This document shows positions 25,501-32,455 of a stretch of DNA of 64,000 bases, piece by piece; the first letter of the stretch is position 1; each line of letters begins with the position of its first letter. The DNA is from a virus: IMG/VR virus record IMGVR_UViG_3300023179_000025, positions 1-64,000 of that record. One strand, written 5' to 3'. The notes beneath the pieces were generated by a model. That model made no database searches and had not been told where the DNA came from. It saw nothing but the letters and a program-made list of their open reading frames with translations. The position numbers and the translations under genes are program-made.

Positions 25501-28500
25501 ATTTCTATAAGCACAGAACCATCAGGACAAGCTGTTGAAGTGGGTGAGGGTACAGGGTCAATGACAATGGCTAAGTTAGGTAGTACAATATTTTTACCTG
25601 AACCATTTTATTTTAATCAAAGTATTGTAAAATTTAACAACCGTGTTTATAGTTGTGTAGTTAGTAATAATGATCAAGAATTTATTTTAGGCAAATGGGA
25701 AGAAATAAGATCAGATAGTTATAGACTCAATGCGCTTGATAGAGTGACAGGGTATTATCAACCTACAAGTGATATGCCAGGTAATGATGTTACACAAATA
25801 TTCGAGGGTGTAACTTATCCAAATAGTACATATTTTGGTAATCCATTTGCTCCTGCACAACAGTATCCTATAGATACAATTTTGCAAGACGTTCCATTTT
25901 ATCCTACCCAAGTTAATATTACATCAATTCTATACAATGATGCAATCTATTTTGGATCAGCAAATGTTACAGATAGCTATTCAGGAGTAATTCTAAGTGA
26001 CAATGGTAATGACTGGGAAATTTATAAAATTTCTGATGTTGGTATTAACACAACTGATATTATATTTGGTGACAATGTTTATGTAATGACTTCAAGAAAT
26101 CAGGCTACTCCTATTTTTAGAAGTAATGATGGTATTTCTTGGACTACAAATGGATATTATGTACCATATGGTTCAGGTCCATATGATACTAATCCGTATG
26201 ATTTAACAGCAATTTATATAGCAGCACTTTCTTTAAATTCAGTAGCATTTGGAAACGGGGTTTTTGTAGCAGTAGGGCAAGAAATAGTAACTAGCAAAGA
26301 TACATATATATGGCAATCAACTTATAAATTTCCAACCGTCGGCTGGAATAATGCTACCTTAGTAAATGAATTATATGGGGTAACCTACGTTACTAATAAT
26401 AATTTTACAGGTTTTGTAGCAGTTGGTAAAGGTCAAACTTATGATTATTCTTCAGGATTTTCTGAAATAATTGATGTAGGAATAATTTTAACAAGTATTG
26501 ACGGCACGAACTGGAACCAAGTTGTAAATTTAAGTAATAAAGGATTATATGGTGTAAGTTCTGATGGTACTAAAATTGTAGCTGTTGGTGAAGATGGAAT
26601 CATATATTATAGTTTGAATGGAACTGTTTGGTTCGGAATCACACAAACACAAGTATTAAGCACTATTTCAATAGACAATGTTATAAATGTAGATAGTACT
26701 ATTGGATTGAATATTGATGATGCAATTAGATTTAACAACAGCTTTTCCAGTGTTATAGCTAATACAACCTATTATATTAGCTCGATTGTAAGTAATACTC
26801 AAGTTAAAATTAAGACCGGAATACTAGATCCTGTACTTACTTTAACTGTTGGTTCTATACCATCTAACACTTACTTAGAAAAGTATCCATTAACAAATAC
26901 ATTAAATGACATAATATTTGCAAATAACTTTTTCTTAGCGGTTGGAGACGGCGGAATTATAAGAAGCTCACTTGATGGTTTTACTTGGACTGATGAAACC
27001 TCAGGTACAACAGAAAATTTAAATGGTATCACATATAAAGTAGTTGCTTCGGGCTTATATTTAGAATTAGATGGTTTGCCTGCTAATTCTTATATGACTA
27101 CAGAAAATGACTTAACAATGACCACAGAAACAACAGGTGCCGGATTACCTAATCAAGTATTGTTTGTTGTAGTAGGTGATAATAACACAATCATAGAAAG
27201 TATTGATAATGGCATTACATGGAAATCAATTTCATTGTTTAGAGTGCCTGCAACATTATATGATGTACAAGGTGAATCATTTGATTCAGGATATAGTCCT
27301 GAAGAACTGGTTTCAGGTGTAGTTAAAGATAATTTAACTATGGTTATTACAACCAAACCAGGAAGCAATTGGCCTGCTTATGAATATGCCAATGTTGGAT
27401 ACAACGTAGTGAGTATAGAATTAACGCCTATTAATGCATTCCAATTTGTTTATTCTTTTAGAGATACAGTTCAATACCCAGCACAAATATCTTTGTTCAT
27501 TATTGATAGAGATACAGGGTTGTGCACAGGTTTGTTACCATCACAATATACTATAAATTGGATAAGTGAAACAGTTACATTAGCAACTCCACTACCATTC
27601 TTTCCTATTCCCAGCAAGTTACGTATTGATGTATATGAAGTTGGTAACGGCAATCAACTAATCAGATCAAGCACAAAAACTGATCCTATTTTATTAAATA
27701 GTGTAACAGGTTGGCAAGAAATATTTTTAAATTGTAATTATAGTGCTGATATCTTTAATGGTAGTGGTGTTCTAAGACCAGATGAAGTTGTTACCGATGT
27801 GATAGCAACACGTACTCAAAGCAGTAATGATTCAATTTTTGTAAGTGATGCTAGTAAATTTATTATTAATGGTGTAATTTATTTTCAAGGGACAACATTT
27901 GGTAATATTTTAGAAGATACACCATATTATGTTAAAAGTATCAGTTTGCTTACAAATAGTATAACAATTAGCGATAATTATAGTATTGCTACAGGAGTAG
28001 CAGGTGCTATCTTTAATTTATCAAATGCCACCGGGTCAATGGGAGTAATTATAGCAAGTGGTTCTAGCTCTGTATGGACAGATCCTATTATTCTACATAA
28101 TGGAGTTAAACTTGCTTTAGGAGTTGTTGGTAATATTTTTAGAACCAAATCATCAAATAATGCAATAACAACAAATAGTACAGCAGGCTTAATTGAAAAT
28201 AGTCCAATTAAATTTGCAAACTATAGTTTTGGAGTAATTGTACCCCAACAAACTTATTATATTAAAAATATATTGGATAGTAACGAATTTACGATTAGCT
28301 CAACAGTTATAAATGGGATAGCTGGTCCAGTACTTCCACTAACTGATGAATCGGGTACAGGTACATTTATCACAAGTGATTTTGCATTTACACAAGTACC
28401 TAATGGTGCAGGTACTAATTTAGTATTTTCACGTAATGATTATGATAAGACATATGATTACATTACATATACAGTTTTTGGTGAAAGCGAACCAATTCAG

Positions 28501-31500
28501 TATGGATATACTATTCCTGAATTTCAAGGTTTTACTGCAATTGCAGGACAAAGTATTTATAACCTAGACAATTTTGTAGGTGGTTTAAACCCTAATAATG
28601 CTGTAGTAGAAATTAACGGGGTAAGACAATTAAACAACATTTATATTATAAGTGGTAATAATCAAAACATTACATTTTTAAATCCACCAAATAACGGAGA
28701 TATTATAACAATTACTAGTTATAGTAATACAGATAGACAATATTTAAACACACAGTTTGGTATCACAGGCAGTCCATTGATAGAATTTAACGGTGTAACA
28801 GTTGCAGATACTTATAATGATACTTACATATTTGATGAAACACAAAACGCACAACAGCTTGTAAATCTGAAACAATATCAAATAGCATATGTTAATGACA
28901 ATGAATGGCCAGTCGCAGGTGACTCTACTGATTTTAGTTTACTTGGAGCCACAACAGTAAATGTAGGAAGTTTGGTAATAGGTACAACTTATGTAATTCA
29001 ATCGTTAGGACTTACAGGCATAACTGATTTTACATTATTAGGTGCACAAACAAATACATATGGATTAAGTTTTACTGCTACAGCAACAGGTTTAATTACA
29101 GTGGGTAATTTTACACCTTCTTTATCATATAAAATAGTAAGTCCAGGTACAACTAATTTTACATTGTTAGGTGCAGTAGATAATAATATAGGAACTGAAT
29201 TTATAGCTATTGGCACAGGTGTATATGCAGCAGGGCAAATTATAGGTGGAGAAACCTATACTATAGCTACGCAAGGATCCACTGACTTTACACTTATCGG
29301 TGCAGCCAATAATAACGTTGGTACAACCTTTATTGCGACAGGTTCAGGTACAGGTACAGGCACTGCAATACAAGGCAATGGCACTGCCACTCAAGGTACT
29401 GGTTTTACTTGGGAGAAACTTTTTGTTGCCAATGGAGTTCCTAGTGCAGAGACAGGTAGTGTAGTATTAAATGGTAACGGTTTTGATAGTCAATTGGTTG
29501 AAATGGGATATTTAGTATATAACCAAGTTTATACCATTATTGATATTGGAACAACAACTAATGCTCAATGGAATGCCATAGCAGGAACTAGTGATATTTC
29601 TTCTAGTAGCCTAATTGTAGGTACTTATTATGAAATATCTGTTTTGGGACTAACTAATTGGAATTTTATTAGTGATCCAGCCTCTAGGTCTTGGGGTATG
29701 GGGTCTCCTAGTGTGGGAGATACTTTTCAAGCCATTGGTAATTCAGGAGGAGGTGGATTCGTTACAATTTATTACCAAGTTGGATATGAATTTACATGTG
29801 TAAATGATGGATATAACTATGGAACTGGATTAGTTTACGGAGCAGGTCTATTTGATGGCGAAATAAATAATTTAGTGTGTGACGCTAATACTTCAACAAG
29901 CATTTTAACCATAAATGATCCTATTTTATTTAAAGAACCTGTAATAGGTGGAGTACTCCCTGAAATAACATATTTTGTCACACAAATTTTAAACAGTAAA
30001 ATATTCCAAATATCTGAAAGTGTGGGAGGTTCTACGTTCATTGTTAGTAATGATACAGGTGCTATGAATTCCATAATAAACACAATACAAGTTAATAATA
30101 TTACTGGAATTAATAATACGTTAACTCCTGTTTTAGGTACTAGTTATGCAAATGCAACTATTAATACAAGTGTTACTATGAATAGTTCTAGTATTTCAGG
30201 AACAGTTTTAACAGTAGGAACAGTGACAGGTACTATTCAACTTGGCATGGAGCTTACAGGTACAGGAGTTCAATCAGGTACTATAATTATATCAAATGTT
30301 AGCGGAAGTGGTTCAGGGTCAGTGTGGACAGTAAATAACAATCAAACTGTATTTTCTACAACCATAACAGGTACTCAGAATTGTATAGAATTAGACGATA
30401 CAATAGGATTTATTACAGGTCAAACAGTTGAATTTAAATCTCCTTATATTGATGTAGGAACACTTGAAGTAACAAAAGAGTACTATATTTTTTCATTAGG
30501 TACTACAACAAATAATCAATGGAATACTATTGCAGGCACAACAGGGGTAATTTATGAAGTTGGTATGACATTTACCTGTTCTGATCCTGGAATAGGATTC
30601 GGTACAGGAATAGTTTTACTTGCGAATTTTGGTGGACTAAATTGTTTAGGACAAGTTTATTTTGTTTATTATAAAACTCCAACAAAATTGGTTGTTGCTG
30701 ATGAAAATAATAATATAATACCATTATCAAATTCTACCTTTTCTCCATTAATAAAAGTTGTAACAGGAGGAGTACCATCTATAAGAATTACAACTTTATT
30801 ACCTCATAACTTTTTAACTAACCAATATGTAAGAATTGATGGGGTAGAGGGTGCAATTCAATTAAATAATAATACATACTTTGTACATGTTATAAGTGAA
30901 AAAGTATTTGATATATATTTTACACCATATAATTTTGCAGCCACAGCAGTTAATAATTACGTGGAGGCAGTCTCCACTTATATAGGAGGAGGTTTCGTTT
31001 GGTTAGATACTTTATTTACCATATCTGATACAGCAACTTATTCTACTTCAAATATAAACAAAAGAATTTACGTTAAATCCACCGATAATTTTATAATAGG
31101 AACTCCTGTATATTTTAGTCAACCAGGTAACTTAATAGGTGATTTGATTATAGGTAATTTAGAAATGGGAAGAGAATATTATATTAGAGAAATTTTTGAC
31201 ATTGAAGTGGGAGTTCCACCTAGTGCTTTAATTTTAGGAGCTACCTATAAAATTACGGAGTTGGGGAATGCAAATTGGAATTTCATTAACGGTACATCTG
31301 GTGTACAATATAAAATTGGATCAATAATTTCTGTTAAAAACACTGTTTCAACTGGGACAGGGTTAGCAGATAGTGTACCGTCTTTCACTGTAAATGTAGA
31401 AAGAAATGGATCATTATTTTCTGTATCCACAGACTATTTTACCACATTTGTAACTCAATGGGAACAAACAAATGTTGATAGATTATGGGTAACAATAAAT

Positions 31501-32274
31501 GGATTACGAGTACCTTCTAGTTCTTTAAGAATTAATGCTAATAATAATTTAAGTATTTTATATCCTATTAATGCAGGAGACGAAGTTACAATAGGAAGTA
31601 TGGTTCCAAATGCTACTCCTAACGAAGAAATTTACATTCTTAATGTAAATCAAACAAATGAACCTAGCGTATATAGAAACAATCGTTATAGAAAAACATA
31701 TGTAACTCAAACATTATACCCTATGATTGATGTTCTTTTTGTTGATGATGTTACAAGAGTATCGAAAGTTTATGTAGAAAATACAGTTGCTCCTACTCCT
31801 ACAAATAATATTTACACGATTGGCTTAATTGCTGAAAAAACAATTATTGCTAGTGTCACTGTTTATAATAATACAAAATCATTATTATTAGACCAAGATG
31901 TATATTCAGTTCAAATTGTAGATTCTAGTCCAATGTTAGAAATATTAGACGGAAGTTATATTGATGTAGGGGATAATTTGACAATTACTACTTTAGAGGG
32001 TAGAACAATATTAGTGAATGGAGAAATTATACAGTTTTCAGGTATTGATTTTGCAAACAATGCACTTCTTGGATTGTCCAGAGCATCATTTGGCACAGGA
32101 GAAAGAGTTATAATTCCTAAATATAGTGTAGTTTATGGTTTATTATCCCAGGACAAACTTTCTGATAATCAATATAATTTAACTTGGAACTCATATACAT
32201 TTAATACTGTGGAAGGAGATCCATTACAAATTAGTACAACTGATCCAGCTTTATTCCTTGAAAGTACTTCTTAA
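10504..32274 (+). CDS. Giant virion structural protein, 7256 aa, modular beta-rich
   Basis: A single uninterrupted frame of 7256 codons, one third of the window. The N-terminus (RTLEFLPEIFQTPTNAQFL) is of a type found in large structural proteins encoded after gp6 in T4-like marine phages, so the first part probably docks on the baseplate. Residues about 2470-3120 contain FG-GAP-like repeats (FGKTIKYTG, FGKSLATNYTGDRILIGAPG, FGNAVGMNKLGSELMIGSP), suggesting a beta-propeller. Residues about 5160-5580 carry six Asp-box-like S-x-D/N-G-x-x-W motifs, suggesting a second propeller. At least ten copies of a 35-45-residue V-G-x-T-Y module and many D-P-I-x-F / Y-Y-V-x-x-I modules fill residues 2400-6950. 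There are no catalytic motifs I recognise. It could be a long fibre or a large baseplate appendage contacting the host. No frameshift or internal stop is visible. Confidence 0.85.
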   Translation: MTRIRTLEFLPEIFQTPTNAQFLNATLDQLVNPPVTQPVQGYVGSKLGYGINPKDYYVIEPTKERTDYQLDPALIFTKNNNVTANDFITYPGIIDALELENSIVNNNSELFESQIYSFDSFTDYDKLINYNEYYWLPNGPPAVEVSSDTIFKTAEFIVEDESSYYNIKEGNKEFKNPTLTLLRQGKYRFIVNQDSNFWIQTQPGLSSISSLPPYYNIRDVFGVENNGADQGVVTFNVPEKTQQDNFLFPGLNNVDVVSSMPFSNINGKALSTFNNIDGVTSLNGMRVLFYNTGIEDEIGYVQSFYGETGYDTNSNSLVSPVVLYVSSTTITNLVLATGYDTTNLVIGQTVTFGSTSLGGIIPNNIYYISQIINSTEFRISDTLGGIHLTLFFDSGYMPVYANQGLFEEGYYSEVNSNFYRIEYVGDVNDPIIRLVNDGVIPINQKITAKYGIEYIERNFFKNLVGEINLIPYLTAPLDVLYYQDGQNPDKVGIINLIDSNSTNSINVNTDIIGQKNYTSKNGVVFTNGLKIFFDGDVTPANYLQGEYYVEGVGTSINLIPTVSTVCPEIFTQTQFLPYDVTPYDFGNYDTNLYVPIYPDYITINRNANNLNAWSRSNRWFHSQVINDTAIYNNDPSIVTLYGTYQNKAKRPIIEFFPNLKLFETGTLETSPVDFIDFRTTDAFLEVAGQETYYPDVAVYTNNTVTIAATTTNSTTITVLKQNVIGTFIIGQYVVDSLGVLPINTNIKNINQTNTSFILTVGWEDPEVINLTTNDSIITTKIQPDGYKLFSGAHIIFANDNNIEVRKKVYEVSFSSINSGPLLITLTPVPDLILDADYNIIVLKGNNYEGKSFYFDGVDWLLGQQKTNINQAPLFDVFDQNGISFSDNTIYPGTSFIGSTLFAYGIGSGTDDSILGFPLRYSSVENLGDISFDVSFNKDTFNYVELSSPQTKKINTGYVHNYFTRTEYTRQLGWQTSISPSIQYQIFEFNYNIGETKNEFICDVAPANDSTNKWPKVQVFINNVWQNPTTYTIATTFSTTTIILGKVPTFDTVIEIYIYSNQVSKKAYYTIPINLSNNPFNTDIETVQMGDLRLHYESIFVNTPNIEGKVFGSNNYRDLGNLIPYGNKIIQNSASLVLPSVFLRKQNQSLFNSLQFNCQQYLNYKQLIVNTVDKLDIGQTFTPSIVLDAAIEIITKEKNNTQSFFYSDMLPSKASYITNSYIFKNDLNVTIYPLSKIYNFDTANYNGVLVYLLREKNNLLLETLCIKDIDYTISKTAPSLIINVPLLDNDIIVIKEYNQTYGSFVPNTPTKLGLYPAYLPEVVYDTTYNTPTWFIKGHDGSYTKLYGEYNTDLEILIDFRDQALFEFEKRIYNNLKLEGFSIPILPNQVIPGYFRQTNLSFEEFNEIYSFNFLNWVGQNRLDYSTQFYNVNNKFSYNYRDQENKLDDKPFLQGNWRGLYQYFYDTSEPNLTPWQMLGIPNKPNWWEERYGPAPYTSDNFILWNDLAQGINYNNGNPVVIPEAIRPQLFEIIPVDGNGNLLNPFEVMLAGYDINTFQKSWIVGDTGPVEFSYKRSSTFPYDLIKIYALTQTANFFNLFVDVDNYRYSSEFNQYLVNNQNHLIPNQIQIYGNGIAKTSYLNWIVDYEKQFGLNGTNNILTLLNNLDVRLVYRMAGFSDKKFLQFFVEKGSPNDNNASLLIPDESYALLLYDNQPQSRIIYSSIIIQKIPFGYAVFGNSQDKAYFIILNPLNDGKYENITVEKLSVKVPLNYSNTESIIPYGTIFYTVQQLADFCNGYGAKLNRDGLVFDSVENGLEINFRQLIGEFLYWAQTGWEDGSIITLNPTAKELKINKTNEIVQPLTVHKNNFVLNQNFYPIPVNNLSIVREQTIFSVTALNNGDTISYGQFNLSNFENAIVFDNNTVFNDVIYDLITGLRQNRIYVRGVKSAEWKGTVNASGFILNQDNIEEWNKDLGYTKGVIVLYKNKYWTSIRKIEPSGIFNENDWKVTEYDEIQKGLLPNSSTRSYESTLYYDINKVNLEQDADLLSFSLIGYRPRDYLTLVDLSDITQINVYKNFIKQKGTQNSLLAFKGSNLPQGGIDYDTYENFAIKIGEFGAVTNNNFVEFKLKQNLLTGTPSIVSLTKGVATEGSQQEVPLTSLFNYNRPITDPNILLTIPSSSLSYVFPNAGYVNFNDVKMSSYFFTNLSTATNSAGSIVPITNFYVRNYVWLANFLENWQIYTWKSVGQIITIIPNINSTCIVRFLQPHNLSRLQPISIINFGQNIDGYYLVLQVNNDYEIIINLNLITAVPEVIGQGIGLTFVSQRVDTTKDIENLNLIDAEFIKNTIWVDSDSDGQWAVLQKSINYKYIDTFTIPNTHRLGTSVAYNDKAGYLIGDTENIIQANNIVVGETYQIQTLGNTNFTTCGASSNTLGTIFLATSIPTGNGTVIQGKVYRYKQNKVTQEYEVVQSLSGPKSFGKTIKYTGQMYYISDNNSTRPAVYIYNINPSIVNTNLILNQVILAPNSQIVNFGEDIAISQDQNWLYISDINNDPNNYRQNVYVYYRQNIQMSAGFFVIGETYVITEIGTTNFISLGAIENTVGIIFVATGSGTGTGKANKISYKLSTIIDGTNYGNNFGKSLATNYTGDRILIGAPGKVINNLDNAGQSFLYYRTYQNIEVLNKFTQEFNLGWNTDNLLKTAVSFDGVNNFVLLNNVNGISINDPIIFSGVGLTGSLVQQYKTYYIGSIFGNNITLKTSRSTNNFLSINTVSGPLSVIASVQTCPLLVMLNGNTLYDDSYGCILNKFYYTGSLNPGDIINIQDNQFTLLNTFTGINNERVGAHFGNAVGMNKLGSELMIGSPFEIDNNNLEGKVYRYTNGGAKYGILVGNTICNVKTQRQIFINGFLVQIPAGNADVVSYAITQAGIPNITAKSIDGRLVISTINNNMAVPNQKCIVFVTNPIILNELGLSLYNFTQLISAPHSEGSTQFGSNLKFNEFDSVVISAPIGSRYEATTFDFTDDLNFDNDTIFDNNATQFIDSYPNAGAVYMFDYIATYNESIDNVGKFIYAQSVNSIDQVYGSLPYYGYSLDFNDYNVIVGSPTFSTGGFTIYINNEKVKDWIPYRKSAPIVNTEKIQNVQIFDSETNNTLVNLDYFDPLQGTLLGVVRENIDYISNVDPAKYNSPESFQLGLLWGKNQVGQIWFNTNNVRYVNYHQNDNVYNGKYWGTVFPGSQPEMYTWIESTVPPDQYIGQGQIFDPTLYVVQVVINSTGSLTPVYYFWVRNTGFIGVNAGKTLSDTTLEEYILNPTASGVSYISTLLPNSIGLYNVENFINGNNSVFHIGYLSGNNFELAHNEYTLIRSDFADDFLPGVPNLGTNELPDSLYDRFLDSLSGVDENGSVVPNPFLPLAVQSGVQVRPRQSFFYNRFTALKNYLTYANVIIKQFPIVETKPFAFRDFLQLKNNSTSVFTEGDQFDVSLYWEYINWWALGYSDNTKAAFEVKYYSDLSTLTVEPNTIVNVGYNLDGNRETYIYEGNNKWTRIGLQNGTIQFKPTLWNYNIAKFGFGDNFYDTTRYDIYPSTETRLIVRALVERIYTNELLIFRNKSLILIFNYIQTETIESQNFLPWLMKTSLVDVSHKIRELYPYEVYRSDNQEFLEGYLNEVKPYHVVIKDYLLKYTGEEIFEGDLSDFDLPAKYNKTVEKFISPELVLDIPNNEYEFLPTNPIWQENSYSQWFKNRGLSLSGIDNYSLTTLAAFVNISSTVIFLDNVAGLPVTGYILIDREYIGYSYVDRALNFIGNLQRGLYGTEIVDHIPGETVIIDLPGVVVLDSGRGYISAPKITAYIDPLLYPQPITQAVLIPIMSLDKVIGVDIIDPGLGYLTQPEIIIEPSNVTIFSSENIDTEFSTITIYAPTLITGDLVQFIVEGNSSPIKGLKNKNWYYINVLEIDPNYIFGLYYSYSDAINDDNRVKILSTGNGTYSLNLGAQAYSITTAQPKREEITTLRYDRTTYRPQVTDWIAGTYYGAFFAGLYSNSEKISSSSTKLQSVLPSISNILASARGVVFEIDNVVNDQVITYSSFVRFASQTVAASNCIRLIPQDGNNDPLVTNPNSASGLTLGFYSTMPIKFSGDVGPIIVQNQVYYVKDIINNYDFSISTTPNGPTLLLSNYTVSEVCSCFVGEVTNTALITVNYPDILNVTKITSGINKITVPLNSTGTGGTTNMYINVPVEFVGSMFGGLVSNFIYYVTTIIDEENFTISKNTDPIRTTVTNTSNSNVITVETTSGFNINDPVIFNEMKVAIGNLSVGQTYKILQLNGTDFTTLGASENIIGLEFIATSNGIINAGLTTIGLIYYITSLGNTDWNSLANTTGLVYAVGDEILVHDPSLVTGSTGTCVQGSGVVTTKYFGNIYSGRLYFVREIINPTSFTISSEINGLEYVLTSQIGTALVTNQSDVVPLIDSVGNCTCNLSLPVSPGQVNGQIFNFYNTSKNFISPKLGPNENLIVKTIPASLGNGTMSGENKFPIVTTATGLGNFYVNMPIEVSVDQGEATFSGSINFGYLTVSALPAPIGNINLGGLITGNGIVVSDNVRIVGQTDGVPGGPGEYLLNQAISGPSGTYNIEPNLNTSTTYYVINYTGRLNPSTNIIEPKLTATCSATVATVNYIICDTTSQLYEGMPIVFSLFSLGGLLLDTEYYVKNIISSIEFTISNIKNGPIVELNTEFGTMICTGQDWIQLSTSINGDSLILSNSVDETIATQTPQGAQPDFDISYILGGYRAIITAQGSGYAINNTITIEGVDLEAVSPKNNLTLTVNGIDSLGQITDVICSGTVPGLELSYFCKVYSGNQFYVYNNPLLTVPVSGIDFPYVGITKTTAVSLKQTSTVISPSVPVVTVSSTSGFEQGDSVNFTGNIIKAQAEFTGSIAGSTLTVSSVTAGEILIGMELNGSDGNGNIVIPGTYIQSGSGITYTLSISQTLVAANFQASKHTISNNLTYYILEIDSVNNEISISTEPSGQAVEVGEGTGSMTMAKLGSTIFLPEPFYFNQSIVKFNNRVYSCVVSNNDQEFILGKWEEIRSDSYRLNALDRVTGYYQPTSDMPGNDVTQIFEGVTYPNSTYFGNPFAPAQQYPIDTILQDVPFYPTQVNITSILYNDAIYFGSANVTDSYSGVILSDNGNDWEIYKISDVGINTTDIIFGDNVYVMTSRNQATPIFRSNDGISWTTNGYYVPYGSGPYDTNPYDLTAIYIAALSLNSVAFGNGVFVAVGQEIVTSKDTYIWQSTYKFPTVGWNNATLVNELYGVTYVTNNNFTGFVAVGKGQTYDYSSGFSEIIDVGIILTSIDGTNWNQVVNLSNKGLYGVSSDGTKIVAVGEDGIIYYSLNGTVWFGITQTQVLSTISIDNVINVDSTIGLNIDDAIRFNNSFSSVIANTTYYISSIVSNTQVKIKTGILDPVLTLTVGSIPSNTYLEKYPLTNTLNDIIFANNFFLAVGDGGIIRSSLDGFTWTDETSGTTENLNGITYKVVASGLYLELDGLPANSYMTTENDLTMTTETTGAGLPNQVLFVVVGDNNTIIESIDNGITWKSISLFRVPATLYDVQGESFDSGYSPEELVSGVVKDNLTMVITTKPGSNWPAYEYANVGYNVVSIELTPINAFQFVYSFRDTVQYPAQISLFIIDRDTGLCTGLLPSQYTINWISETVTLATPLPFFPIPSKLRIDVYEVGNGNQLIRSSTKTDPILLNSVTGWQEIFLNCNYSADIFNGSGVLRPDEVVTDVIATRTQSSNDSIFVSDASKFIINGVIYFQGTTFGNILEDTPYYVKSISLLTNSITISDNYSIATGVAGAIFNLSNATGSMGVIIASGSSSVWTDPIILHNGVKLALGVVGNIFRTKSSNNAITTNSTAGLIENSPIKFANYSFGVIVPQQTYYIKNILDSNEFTISSTVINGIAGPVLPLTDESGTGTFITSDFAFTQVPNGAGTNLVFSRNDYDKTYDYITYTVFGESEPIQYGYTIPEFQGFTAIAGQSIYNLDNFVGGLNPNNAVVEINGVRQLNNIYIISGNNQNITFLNPPNNGDIITITSYSNTDRQYLNTQFGITGSPLIEFNGVTVADTYNDTYIFDETQNAQQLVNLKQYQIAYVNDNEWPVAGDSTDFSLLGATTVNVGSLVIGTTYVIQSLGLTGITDFTLLGAQTNTYGLSFTATATGLITVGNFTPSLSYKIVSPGTTNFTLLGAVDNNIGTEFIAIGTGVYAAGQIIGGETYTIATQGSTDFTLIGAANNNVGTTFIATGSGTGTGTAIQGNGTATQGTGFTWEKLFVANGVPSAETGSVVLNGNGFDSQLVEMGYLVYNQVYTIIDIGTTTNAQWNAIAGTSDISSSSLIVGTYYEISVLGLTNWNFISDPASRSWGMGSPSVGDTFQAIGNSGGGGFVTIYYQVGYEFTCVNDGYNYGTGLVYGAGLFDGEINNLVCDANTSTSILTINDPILFKEPVIGGVLPEITYFVTQILNSKIFQISESVGGSTFIVSNDTGAMNSIINTIQVNNITGINNTLTPVLGTSYANATINTSVTMNSSSISGTVLTVGTVTGTIQLGMELTGTGVQSGTIIISNVSGSGSGSVWTVNNNQTVFSTTITGTQNCIELDDTIGFITGQTVEFKSPYIDVGTLEVTKEYYIFSLGTTTNNQWNTIAGTTGVIYEVGMTFTCSDPGIGFGTGIVLLANFGGLNCLGQVYFVYYKTPTKLVVADENNNIIPLSNSTFSPLIKVVTGGVPSIRITTLLPHNFLTNQYVRIDGVEGAIQLNNNTYFVHVISEKVFDIYFTPYNFAATAVNNYVEAVSTYIGGGFVWLDTLFTISDTATYSTSNINKRIYVKSTDNFIIGTPVYFSQPGNLIGDLIIGNLEMGREYYIREIFDIEVGVPPSALILGATYKITELGNANWNFINGTSGVQYKIGSIISVKNTVSTGTGLADSVPSFTVNVERNGSLFSVSTDYFTTFVTQWEQTNVDRLWVTINGLRVPSSSLRINANNNLSILYPINAGDEVTIGSMVPNATPNEEIYILNVNQTNEPSVYRNNRYRKTYVTQTLYPMIDVLFVDDVTRVSKVYVENTVAPTPTNNIYTIGLIAEKTIIASVTVYNNTKSLLLDQDVYSVQIVDSSPMLEILDGSYIDVGDNLTITTLEGRTILVNGEIIQFSGIDFANNALLGLSRASFGTGERVIIPKYSVVYGLLSQDKLSDNQYNLTWNSYTFNTVEGDPLQISTTDPALFLESTS
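17701..31375 (+). repeat. Dispersed protein-coding repeats (VGxTYxI..TNFTxLGA and related) in the giant gene
   Basis: Ten copies of one module are visible in the translation, starting near 17701, 18205, 23390, 23517, 28960, 29101, 29240, 29515, 30470 and 31225. One subtype reads GxTYxIxxxGTTNFTxLGA, then G-x-x-F-x-A-T-G and a Gly/Thr tail. The other has W-N-x-I-x-G and Y-x-V-G. Copies at 28960-29400 stand in direct tandem. They look like small beta domains copied by recombination. Confidence 0.75.
25984..27240 (+). other. Asp-box propeller-like segment within the giant protein
   Basis: Six motifs of the form S-x-D/N-G-x-x-W recur at roughly regular intervals: SDNGNDW, SNDGISW, SIDGTNW, SLNGTVW, SLDGFTW and SIDNGITW. 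They alternate with hydrophobic strands such as GVFVAVGQ and FLAVGDGGIIRSS. This is the pattern of Asp-box/BNR or YCF48-like beta-propellers, which in phage tail proteins often bind glycans. No sialidase active-site arginine triad was identified, so I infer binding and not hydrolysis. Confidence 0.55.
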
Positions 32275-32290
32275 AGTAGGAAAATAATAA

Positions 32291-32455
32291 ATGATAAATA
32301 AAAATATGAATAATTATAACCAAAACAAAAAGGTAAAATCTATTAAAAAAAATGTTAGACCAAATGAAGTAAGTGGATTTTACTTTTCCTCGACGTTAAA
32401 AATTTTTGATCCTAATACCAAAGAGGTTTTAGTTCAAAAAAGAGGTGATATTTAA
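32291..32455 (+). CDS. Small protein, 54 aa, sharing a motif with the downstream structural gene
   Basis: ATG at 32291 opens 54 codons ending in a TAATG overlap with the next gene. The N-terminal half is Lys/Asn-rich and the C-terminal half contains TLKIFDPNTKEVLVQKRGD. The next protein begins LKIDGFVKIHDPNTKQIFVDKKN, so the two share the K-I-x-D-P-N-T-K-x-x-x-V-x-K core and look like duplicates. An inner ATG at 32306 (MNNYNQNKK) lies exactly where a late box at 32293-32300 would start a leaderless message and may be the true start. Function unknown; a structural or attachment role is suggested only by position. Confidence 0.65.
   Translation: MINKNMNNYNQNKKVKSIKKNVRPNEVSGFYFSSTLKIFDPNTKEVLVQKRGDI
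32293..32300 (+). promoter_or_regulatory. Late-promoter-like box GATAAATA
   Basis: One mismatch to TATAAATA. The expected start point falls at the inner ATG at 32306 of the small gene. It overlaps the first codons if the ATG at 32291 is used, so only one of the two readings can be right. Confidence 0.3.
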
